Assembly (NCBI GenBank): GCA_963930775.1
Contig: OZ005696.1
Location: 4,464,001-4,528,000, forward strand
Reading direction: 5' to 3'
Length of the DNA stretch: 64,000 nt
Source: Cliona cf. orientalis
Taxonomy: Eukaryota; Porifera; Demospongiae; Clionaida; Clionaidae
Below the pieces are notes generated by a model, which was given only the letters and a program-made list of their open reading frames with translations, was not told where the DNA came from and searched no databases. How positions within the stretch are numbered: the first letter of the stretch is position 1; every line of letters begins with the position of its first letter. Shown here piece after piece: positions 34,801-46,800 of this stretch. The position numbers were made by a program, and so were the translations under genes.

Positions 34801-37800
34801 AAAATTATTCCCTCTTTTTGCTGGAGACATGAGCTAGTGTGCCTCCTTTCAAGAGTCGGGCCAACGCGTGGTGGTGTATTGTGCAATTACATGACCATGT
34901 GCTATATCACGTGACATTGGCCATAATGTGCATGCATACCCCGATCCAGTAGCCCAGTGGTCCAGTCCAGCGAATGGATACACCTTGTTTACATTACTAA
35001 GTGAGACTAAAGTTAGCAATATTAATCATTTCAGTGAAGTTTATACCATAAAATCTGACTAATTAGTGCACGTGCATATTAAGTACGTGTATGTGGCCAA
35101 AGCTTAACTCTCTATTAAGTATACATCGTGTAATAGGCACATATTTCCTTATCACTGAGAGTTAACCCCAGACTATGTTATTATGGCTGTAAGTAATCTT
35201 CGTGCCTTATCTGATAGGTGAAGGTGAAGGTGAACCAGTAGACCGTCGTCGTCGCAGAGGGCCACCTCGTAATAAAAGGAGGTTTGGTTACCGCAGAGGA
35301 CCTCCACGAAACGATGAAGGTGGTGAACCAGTCAAAGAGGTGAGTACAAGCTGTTGATTATGTTTGTGGCACAAGCTTCACTGAATTTCAACACTAAGGG
35401 TGAGAACATGAATGAAGAAAAGCAAACCCAGCGAAAAAATTTTCGTGGGACAAGAGTATATCGGCGACGTCAAGATGGAGAACAACATGGTGGCGAGGAG
35501 CAAGAAGGACGTCAAGGACGTGTATGTTAAGATTTTGGTTTTTCAGATACTATAGACAGATAGATAGCAGATAGCCCACCGACATGACTGGCTATGGCCC
35601 CAGCAGCAATTAAAGTGAGCTGCTTCAAAACGACGGCGGGGCAGATTAGTGTACTACTTACATATAGTGGCCTGGAGAATTCGAAAGGGTGGAGTCGATG
35701 TTGCTCATAGGTGCTTCCTGAAGGAAGTGATTCTATTCTCTTGGGAGCCCTTGCGAGCGGAGCTACATGACAACTAACAAATTTCTCTAGCCAGCTGATT
35801 GATACTTTCTGCTCATGTATGTGCACACAGTTATGTAGGTGAAGGTCGTCAATCGCACATGCATATTATTATGCAGCACAGACTTCAGAAAGGAGTGAGC
35901 GAGCGAAGTGAGCTCACTCCTTATTTGATTTATTCTTAGATAAGCTAGAGTGTTACATCTTGTACTAATTGGATGCATAAGGGATCACTAACTGATCGTG
36001 TACTTGGGATGCACATGGAGTAATGAATGATTATTGACCAGAAAGTACAGATTAGCCAAGCATTACATTTTGTATAGATAGGCTATGTCAATGGTATGCA
36101 CCACATGTATACATGTATTGCTGAGTAGTTAGACCAGGAAGAATGTATGCACCTGAATCAAAATGTGAGTTAAAGGGGTATACAGTACAGATCAGCGGAA
36201 AGGTAAATCGAAGTCGCTGGGTATCTATGGAATAGAGGTGTCCAATCCTGGTATGCTAGTATATACATGGATATAATATTTATTCTTTGTTGTGTTTATG
36301 ATAATAATACTGTTGTATTGCTATCTTACCTCCAGTGGTCTTAGAGTAGGAGTAGCCAGCTTGACATCACAAACAGTCAGTGCACACCCAGTAGAGTAGT
36401 ACAGTGCTGCAGTGCTTACAGAGTAGGAGTAGCTAGCTTGTACTGTTTACATTCCAAACCATAACTTTGTGCATTTCCCGAATTTTTGTTTTAAAATGCT
36501 TATATCTTTAGGATCATAGCAGCTATGAACTTCAAACCTGGCATGAATGTTCTCTATCATCCTGCTACACTCACTGCAGATTGCTATCCCCACCCATTTC
36601 TGGTGTGGGTAATCATGCATGTTGATCACGTTCGAAAATGCCGTTATATGCCCATCTTTTGGCGGCTCACTGCTTGGGACAAGAAGCTTGAACTAGCGCC
36701 TAATGTTGAATAGTATGTGAAGTAGAAGGCCCAAACTGCTAACAAACCCAAGTCAGAAGCCTATGGGTCTTAATGGGGGAATAAATTGAAAAGTGGCGAA
36801 TAGTCATGTTTTGCACAAAGTTACTATTTTATACTCAATAATCCATTAAACCAGTAGGGAGAACTCTGCTCTATGACTAAGAACAACATAAGTTCATAGA
36901 GGGTAAGCAACATGATCACAGTATGAGTGGGTCTGCCCACCTGTGATGAATGATAATTTTAAGTCCTACTACTTTGAAATTACTCCCGATACATATGCGT
37001 GTAGCTTAGCAGTAATTTTACTTTGTAAATAAGTTGGTTAAATGTGAGGCTTGAGGAAAAAACCATCAATGTGAACTTCATTTTGTTCTAGAGCTAGGAG
37101 GACCTATAATGAGCGCACATGCTCATTAATTGTGGGGTTCATTTTTGGTGGGGGGAGGGGGGCACTTTCCTCCCTTAGATGCTGGCTGCCTCCCCCCCCC
37201 CCTCCCGAGAGTAACCATCAATACACGCAATACATGTATATGTGAGTTTGAAGTACATGTATGTAAAGATTCGCGCTATGTGCGGGAGAAGACATACATG
37301 TACCCCCACCCTACCTACGTTTGGAGTGGAACCAGTGGATGTCACTGACAGGTTTCTCCCCAACCATGAAACCCCGATCTCAGAAGCCACTAAAATCAGT
37401 CTCAGAGGTTAAAACTTCTCCTGGGGGAGTACACCCCCAACCAGATACCCCTAATGTAAGCTAAAACTTGAATGAACACTGCATTGTTTTTTATGGATGA
37501 AAAACACTTGGCAGGTGAGAAACATTCTCAGGGCGTACTAAGATAGCCTTAGTCGCTTTCTGCGCTGGCTTCTACGATTGCTAGGCACCTCTACTCTGCT
37601 GCTCGCTGGAATCCAAGCCGACATCTCTTTTGAAAGAAATGAAGCTTTCTTTCGATGTCTGCTACCTTATCAAGTTGGTACGATGGTTGGTTGTGCTTCT
37701 CTGTTTCTCATAGTTTCTCGAAAGCTCATTTCTTCCACGCGGCTTTGAGAACAGTCAATTATTGCAGTACAGTCATGTCTACCAATTAAGCTTTCTCATG

Positions 37801-40800
37801 AATGTAAAAGTGTATGCCTGCGTACTGCAGAACAGTATCAAAACAAACACTATATATCTCAACGATCGTGCAAACAAAACGGAACATTAACTTTTTATTG
37901 ACTGCTAGTGTATATAACATGCTCAACATTGGATAGTAATGGAGAGATAGTGGGTGCCTTGTATGGATGTCCAGCGGGTGCTGATCTCAATGGAAGATGC
38001 AAGCACATAACAACATTCACTTTTGCCCTAGAGGAATATTGTAGCATCAGAGAGTTAATTAAGATCACCTCAGTCATGTACCTCTGTGCTACATAAGTGG
38101 AATCAACCTCACAAGAGAAAGGTATACAGTCGACGATATCCCCTTCATCAAACATGAGTACAGGAAGAAAAAAAGTAGCTCCATCAGTATTTTATGATCC
38201 ATGTCCACCTCCTAACTTGTGCTCAACATCATATAGCAGTATTCAGGTACTTAATCTCCCAAGTGCATCAGCTCTTGAACTCCCCCCACCTCCACCTTTC
38301 CTTAGAGACAAGTATTCAAAGTATCTCGACCTCATTCATGACTATTGCTGAGGCTGGATTGGAATTCCTAGAATCACTCAAGCACACCAAGGAAGTGAGT
38401 GAAAGGATTGAGAAAGCCACAAGGGAGCAGAGCCTATCTGGAAGGTGGTTCAAGGAATGCCAGTTAAGACTGATTGTATCAAAGTTTGGGATAATTGTGA
38501 AAAGAAATCGACACACCTCACTAGTATCACAGCTACTGTATAAGTATCAGTGCTTCAGTATCAGCATTGCAGTGGGGAAGAGAGCATGAAACTGATGCCC
38601 TAATTCTGTATCAGCAGACTTTAAAGGTGCTCTGAAACGGAAGTCGAACCACCTGCCTACATTTTTGAATTCCTGACCCGATTTTCAAAGCTCAAACCTG
38701 ATTGGTAAATCCAACGTCGTCATCATCGGCCAAGTCTTGATGAAACACCTTCCAATTCCATGTTTCTCAGAGCTGGTGGAGCAGCTGTAAAGAGGACAAC
38801 CGCAGATATTTTATCTCAATCAACTAGTTCCTGCATTGTCTCCAATTAAGTATTGCCTCACCAACTTCATTCATCCGGATCCCCTGCTAAATTGAATGAC
38901 AATTATTGCAAACGATTTGGAGAGTTGAAAAATCTGATACAGGCTGGACTTTTGTCCGATGAGGTGTGTAGTCATGAAAGAAAGGCTATTATGGTTACCC
39001 TGAAATCACTTGGGCAATAACATTTTCATTAAACTACAACACTCATGATCTCAAAGTATTCTTAATCTTGACATTGTTACAAATAGACAAATTGTGATCT
39101 CATTTCAAAAGTATCCACTATGGGAAATGTAACCACAACAATCTGTCATAGACACCATCTCAAAATTCATTGCAAGCATTGCTTTAATTAGGACCTGTGG
39201 TAGCTTGAATTAGTAGTTTAATGATGCTTTTGGCTTGGCTAAAAACTCCCTCTGCAGGATTAAGATTTGGACAGTATGGAGGTTGTAGCGTAGAGCTTAG
39301 CTTCTGCTTGTATTTCAATTACATTTCGTCTACTTGATGGATGCTAGCGTTATCCATTATCACGATGGAACAAGGGTTGGTGGCATGAGAATTGGGAGAA
39401 GTGAGTCCTGCATGAATGGGCCTTATGCAGAAAAATGATATTCTAATTAACCCACACGCGCACCAGGGTTACTGCACCTATTACAGCTATATCCCAAAAT
39501 TTTACATGAAATGCACATTTTCATACCATCCAAAAATAGCTGCTACTACAGACTCTATAACTTTCTGGGTACAAAACTGCAAAGAACTGCTCTAAAGTGA
39601 GTGAGACAGTATGATTCTGATTTTAGCTACCATTCTGGGAGAAATCTAAGTTTTACTGAGGGTAGTTCCTGTGGCTGGCCAATTCTTAAGCCCAGTCATA
39701 TGTTAGGATCCACCAGTTCCACAAAAAGGCCCTTTCTGGTTGTTTGCAGCTAGCCAGTTCTAGTGATGTCAGTTGCATTGCTTGCATGTGGTAAAGGTGG
39801 TTAGGCGGGGCTTATCAGGATTCTAGGGAACCACATATTGCATTCCTGTGGAGTAGTGGCATGCTTCATTACACACTTGCATTTCCAAAGCCATGGTGCA
39901 CAGTTGTATTATTCCAGGATGTGCAAACAGATCAAATAAATTAGAATGCAAGGGGATTAAATTTTATACTCTACCAATAGCTAAGAAGCTTCTTCAAAAC
40001 TGGATATCACTCATAGGACGTAGATTATCTGAAATTAGTCTTCATAGCAGGATATGCAGCCAACACTTCATTGACGGAATTAAAAACAAGGATTGGTGTT
40101 TCCCTGGCAAATCGATCATCAACCACTTCTACATCCATGTCCACACCTACACATGTACATGTACATATACTTTCTCCCACTGATATCGTGTATCATGATC
40201 ACACATACTTTGCACAGTCACCAAACTTACCTACTACACAACTAACACCACTTATGGAATCTTCTGTAGCCTTATCTCCATTTACACGATGTAAGCACAC
40301 AAATAAGTTCGTCACACTTTTGCATCGAGGATATTACTGATGATGACGCTGCGGTTCACTTCTATACAGGGTTTAGTGATTATTGGACGTTAATAATATG
40401 CTTTGAATTCTTTGGCAAGGCTGTTTATCACCTGAAGTATTGGGGAAGTAAATCTACCGTTTCATCAATGGAAAAACATGGTACATCTCGTTCACTGTCG
40501 CCTTTGAACGAATTTTTTTAGTCCTTTGCTGCTTGCGATGTGGTATCATGGAAACAGACCTTGCTTTTCGGTTTAAGGTATCTCAATCAACTGTGTCTAG
40601 AATTATCATTACTTGGATTAATTTTCTCTATTGTAAATTTAAGGATTTGAATATATGGCCATCTAGACAGCAAGTAAATTACTATATACCGTACTCGCTC
40701 TAATTATTCGAACATTCTAATAGCCCGAACGGCAAGTTTAAGTAATTTATTTCCTTCCTAATTCGTCGAACATCTTGAATTTCAAGTTTTCTCACCCGCT

Positions 40801-43800
40801 CTAAATCAACCGAACGGCCACGCGGTACGGCATGGCAGGAGCTCGAGACAACTCTTCCACGTTCATCAAAGAGTGTGGCTACCACATCTTGGACAGCATA
40901 TAAGAGCGGAAAGGTAACACAGACGGTGATCATTTTGCGATCGCTCCTGAGAGCACAGCGATACTGAACTCTAGAGCTGACAACGATTGCTGTTTCTTCG
41001 TCGCTATAAAAGTGCTTTCTCCACTTGCACCGGATCCGCTCTATTTACACTCAAACAAACCATTGCCCGAATTTATTTACTTTCTATTTCACACCGAATG
41101 GCGAGATTAATAATTATTTTTGGCCGTTCGGATAATTAGAGCGAGTACGGTACCTCAATTATTTAAAGATTATTATCCAACAACTAGATGTATAATAGAT
41201 GCAACAGAGCTGTTTATTCAATCACCGTCTAATCCACAGGCACAACAACTTACATTCTCATCTTATAAGAATCATAACACCCTCAAGGCTTTAGTTTGCA
41301 TAACACCATCAGGAGCACTTTCGTATCCAAGTTACAGGGAGGCAGCACATCCAATAGGGAACTGTTTGAGAAATCTGGCTTGCTCAGCTTACTCGAGCCA
41401 GGTGATTCAATTGTGGCCAATCGTGGTTTCACCATAGCTGATCTTCTCGATACAAAAGGGGTTAGTCTCAGCGTACCTCCTATGAAAGTTGGTGAGCAGC
41501 TGTCTGACACTGAACTAGTCACCACACGGATAGCTGCCTTAGTTGAGAGAGCAATTGGTAGAATTAAAAATTACAAAATACTTAACGACATTCCTAACAA
41601 CATGAGCAAGATATCAGATCAAATATTTTTTATATGCTGCATCTTATATAACTTTACTTCACCTCTGTACAAAATAATTTTTGTCCGTCAACTTTTATAT
41701 TAATTAAATTTTGTGGTCATGTTTTTATCCATAAATTTCCACATCAAAGGTTATTGTGGTTCTTACAGCACATGTTCTACCAGACTAAAGAATAAAACTT
41801 AGGGTGAATATAGGGGTACTTGGGAATATTCAACAGGAAGTTCTGGGTATTTAGGATAAACGATTTCAGGCAACATAATATTGAAGTAAAAGTTAGTTAG
41901 AAAGGGAAACCACTTTGTTTTCCAAAAGGTTTCGTCAAATCCCACTATTGTCGTTATAAAATTTGTAGTAGTCCACACAACAAAATTACGTGAATGCCCA
42001 TCACCGCCATTTGACCTTGAATCTGAAAATAATAGTCATGGTCAGTCTTCAGCATGGGTTTCCCATCCTCAAGTGATACGCAGAATAAAGGGTCATCATA
42101 CATTTCCTCAACTGATTTATTTCGCACCTTGTATGAACATTTAACCTCGATAAGACGAATGGGGTCTTCACTGCTATCTTTTACTACACCATCAGTCACT
42201 AGTGCACACTCCCACCTGATTAACTGTATAACTGCTATTGAGTGTCAATCTATATGCTTTTCAAGGGCATCGAACTCATGCTGCTGACCCCGTGTGAGTG
42301 CCAGGACGAGGTCCAGTGACTTTTGGATACAGCAATTGCTGTGCCAGATTTGTGTGGTTGCAACAGCGTTTGATGACAGTACCAAACTTAGAAGCAGTTA
42401 TTCGACACTGTCTCTCCTCTTGCAATCGTCTGCATAAGCGTAGCACTCTCGTTTCCTGTTCAATCAGAGACACTTGTGCACTTGAGTGTTGTAAACCTGC
42501 TAAAAATTTCATTGCAGATACCCCTATGGACTTGCAGCTAACTGGCTGTGACTGCATTTGCAAGCTCATGTTGGACTCTATCCCTCAGTAAGGGTGGTGT
42601 CAATGGCAGAGACGGTGCAAGTGGTGGTGTCTCAGGAAGTGAGCATGGAAGAACGTGAAGCAGAGCAATATCCTTTTCTATCTTGCTTAATTTTTCTCAG
42701 AGCGATGAGATGTCAGCATCTGATGTTGAAGAAAGCTCAGATGGACGAGGATTATAAGGAACATATCGCATCTGCTTCTCGCTCTTTCCAAATTCGTGTT
42801 TCACAAGTCATCCACATTGCAGGGTTCGAGCTTGCGCTTACGTGGTTGATTCCATTTCTGGAGTCGCGAAGTATATGAATCAGGTGAACAAAGTTGTTCT
42901 TCCAGGGCATAGCAGAGTGCAGAAATATGTTTGCAACTCCCAAAAGGACCTGAACCAGGTGGACAGGCACAGGTAGTTTGAGTGATATCAGCAGCACTAT
43001 CTAAAGTTAGACTAATCTTATATAGGATATCTTTCTTCATTTCCGGTAAACAGAAGCATCTAATATCATGTGATTCAGAAGTATACTCCTTACAAGTAAT
43101 AAATATTGATTGAATGTGTCCCGCCTTAGATAAAGGATATGCGCGTGAATTTACGTTCTTGAAGTCATTTGCAGGTTTTCCGTCAGAACCTATTCGGGTG
43201 ACAAAGTAGTTAGTAAGGTTTGCAATTGTAATGAAAGCACTAAAGTGCAAAACGCTCGGCGCAAATTCAACATATTATTAAAACAGTACTTACGATGGTT
43301 AATAATGCTGAGATTGTGCAATGTGAGTCACAAGTCAAGATGGAATAGTAGTTTTGTGCAAGTGACGTTCTGGGGTATTCTTGCAGTGATTATTGTGCTG
43401 ATGTGTGTGAGCTATTATTCATTAAAGCAGTAGGTTGCTAGACTGCAGACAGCTAGTTATTGTCATCAAGATACACGTACAACCATATGCATGCAAGCTT
43501 GGCCTCATGCACTACAAAGCTATGACAGATAGTGAGTACATGTATGCAACTCACTCAATTGTAAGATGAGACCATAGCTATGATCTAGCCTCAAACCCAG
43601 GCTCACTTCAGGAAACAGGATGAATGGTGGGCTTTTATTATTTTATTAGACATGCACTGCCACATGGCAACTACTGATTGCGTTCCTGAGTTTGCCCAAT
43701 AGCTATATATAGCCTATAAACTGTATCCTGTAGCCCTATATCGTTATAGGCATTACCACAAGTAGTATATGGAGGGGATTTAACCATAGTTGACTATACT

Positions 43801-46800
43801 GGGAACTGAAAAATGGCTGACTTCGCTATGCTAAAGACAAAGAATAAGCTATAACTTGTGAGAGAAAGCTTTTTAGCGAAATCCCTCAGTTGAAAACCTT
43901 TGGAGTTTGGTGCAAAATTGGCTGGTACGTTCATTTTGTTGCATAAATTAATGTCCTACGCAGGCAGTAGAGCAGTAACAGACAGACAGACGGACAAATA
44001 GACTACTGTAACCCTCGTGTGCATGTGCTGAGCGTTAAATATTGGCATGCATGTACAGGAGCCTTCTAGCTTGGTGGACTGTCCCTGTTGTGTTGACATG
44101 ATCCTGTGCAAACCACATAAGTGTGTCAGTAATCTGGTTACAGTGTAGTCCACCTAATTCGAATCCGCTTACCACGAATTTTCTTCTAATTCGAAGTGTT
44201 TCCAATTCCCCACATAGAGCTAATACATAAATTCGAAATGGCACTTTCGCTTAATTAGAACATGCACAAGGTCTAGTATACGGACATGCACATATAGTAT
44301 ACGGAAAATAGATCACGTGGGCATCACATGGCTGCAGCTGAGTGCAGCTGCACTAGCCAGAAGTAGCTATATCTAGCAGTATTAGGTTCTAAACTGTTAA
44401 AAGAAAGCTAGAAATAGTAGATAGAGTGGACAGTCTGCCTCCAGAGAAGAAGAAAAAGGTTGTTGCATCTGAATATGTAAAGATTATTATTATGTATGGT
44501 AGCTATTATCCCTTTAATTCAAAATTATCATTCATATGAGCAAAATTCGAATTAAGTGGATGTTCTGTAATTCAAATTTTCCTTTAATTCAAATTATTTC
44601 GGTGGATTTGTAAATTCGAATTAAGTGGACTACACTGTACTTAGCTTGTGGTTCAACCTGCTACTACTCCACAGGAATGCAATTAACCAATGTGGTTTCC
44701 TGGTTCCTAGAATCCTGATAAGCCCCGCCTAACCACCTTTACTACATGCTAGCAATGGAACTGACATTGCTAGAACTAGCATAGCTGCAAACAGCCAGAA
44801 AGGGGCCTTTTGTGGAACTGGTGGATCCAAACATACCAACTGGGCTTAAAATTGGCCAGCCACGGAGCTACCCTCAGTAAAACTCAGATTTCTCCTGGTA
44901 GGAATGATAGCTAAAATCAGAATCATGCTGTCTCACGCACTATAGAGTAGTACTTTGCAGTTTTGTACCCAGAGAGTTACAGTCAGTAGTAGCAGCTATT
45001 TTTGGGCGGTATGAAAATGTGCATTTCATGTAAAATTTCGGGCTACAGCTGTAGCAGGTGCAGTATCCCTGGCGCGCGTGTGCGTTAATTCAGGGCGAGC
45101 CTGAGCGAGCCCCGAATACACGAGAGACAGGAAGCAGTTTTATTATATATATACAACGAAAAATATTTTTCAGAGCGACAATTTTCTCATATAGTCTGTG
45201 TCATTACATGAGGGCATGGATACGCGTCTTGGAAGTGCCCGGTTGCTATGAATGCGCAGTGCGGGCGGAGAGAAACTCCGCACTACAAAGCTCAGGATTG
45301 GTCAGAACTGTAGGGCCGTGTGCACAAGGAAGAGTGGCCTTAATGCCTCGGGCCATAGCTACAGCTAGAGATGCATTTTGTCGATCGAACGATCGGCGCG
45401 AAAGCGCCGCGCGTTTCGAGAGGCCGGCTTGCTAAGCAGGCGCTGGCGCTAGCCACAGAGCCTCAAGCGAAGCGAGAGGCAAGGTCTGTTCTTTGTCATA
45501 CCTGTCAGTAGTCCAGTAACGACGTTCGAGCAGAGCGAGAATGTCGTCATTGCACACTTAGTTGGAGGGGTGTGGCCTCTGCAACCGCTTCCATCTGTGT
45601 ATGCGCACGGTACTAATGGGCCATGTTTGTGAGCATGTACTGTTATTAAATACATGATCATGCATGCTAGCCACATTATCCCATGATTGTGACATTAAAC
45701 ATACTTGTATGTATATATTTGTATGTTTGTGGGGTGATCATTTCGGTGAGGAGAGAGTTAAATTTTGAATGCGTACGGTAATGGTCGTCATGCGCATGCG
45801 CACATGCCCACACTGCACCATCGATCTGAGGGACAACTCGAGTGTAGGCAAAACATAAACCTGGGAAAGCTGAGTGCTGTACAATTTTGGTAAGGCTCAG
45901 GTCCACGATTAACATCACTGATAGACTCCACTTTCCTGAGCATGAAGATGACTGCATGGAGGCTTATCCCCTGACAGGACCTGGCTGGGACTCATGGTCA
46001 TGGCATATAGACTACTAAAACATTGGACTAGCTATAGCTATTATACTAGCAATCTGTGATACTTTCACTGTTGTGGTAGCTTCAGGTCTAGCTATTGGGG
46101 CACCAACCCCATGTGCGCATGCATGCCTGTGTACTTTCAAAGAAATTTTGTGACTTGTAAAAGCTCGCCCGTCACAGATAATTTTCATCACCACTAGTTA
46201 GAATCATTTTTCTGCATAAGGTCTATTTGGAAAACCTCTCTCTGTTCATGTTTCCCTCTGCTATGTGCACATCATGTACTCTTGCTATTTAAACTATTGG
46301 TATATCAGGGTAGCGAGTGCCACGAATGAGCAAGTGATGATCACATGGAGGAATTCCTCGCATGCTGTAGCCATACTAGTTGCGATCATTGCATCTGCTT
46401 TCATCCAGGGATACGAGCATGGACACATCATATGATATTTCAACCATGAGTCTACATGTAGCTCGCTGTTCATCAGATCTTTGGAGTGCTTCTCGATGCA
46501 TAGCTTGATGAGTGCATCCCATAAATTATTCTTCAGTCCTGAAATTAGTTGAGACGCATACGTAAATGGGCAATTCCGTGTAAAGTGAAACTATGAGGTC
46601 AAATTTTAAAATTGATGTAATAACCACATTTGACACATCATTTTATAGCTATATGTATCTAGTTTTAGGAATTACCCCCCACATAGTGAAATTCCATTCA
46701 TTTTGAGGGGTGTGGTCAATTGTACGAGGGTATCGTGGATACCGATAATTTAAATATTATGGGTATCTTCTTAAATTAGGTTGCTTGCTAGAGGCTATGT

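Larger units (their letters stand above)
39448..45087. mobile_element. ISL2EU/Harbinger-like transposon with ~430-bp TIRs
   Basis: A complete element of 5640 bp. Its left end TAACCCACACGCGCACCAGG and the right end ...GCGCGTGTGCGTTA are inverted and remain similar over about 430 bp (39448-39880 and 44641-45087). Both are flanked by AT (39446-39447, 45088-45089), the 2-bp target expected for ISL2EU elements. Inside, a plus-strand THAP/DDE_Tnp_4 transposase (39893-41703) faces a minus-strand SWIM/YqaJ nuclease (43250-41954). To my knowledge the transposase-plus-YqaJ pair defines the ISL2EU (IS4EU) group. Two later MITEs, at 40689-41150 and 44141-44637, interrupt it. Confidence 0.85.

Noticed and set aside
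46163..46178. CTCGCCCGTCACAGAT as a ninth copy of the 13-bp motif
   Set aside because: It lies outside the TIR/TSD boundaries of the transposon and matches only part of the motif.
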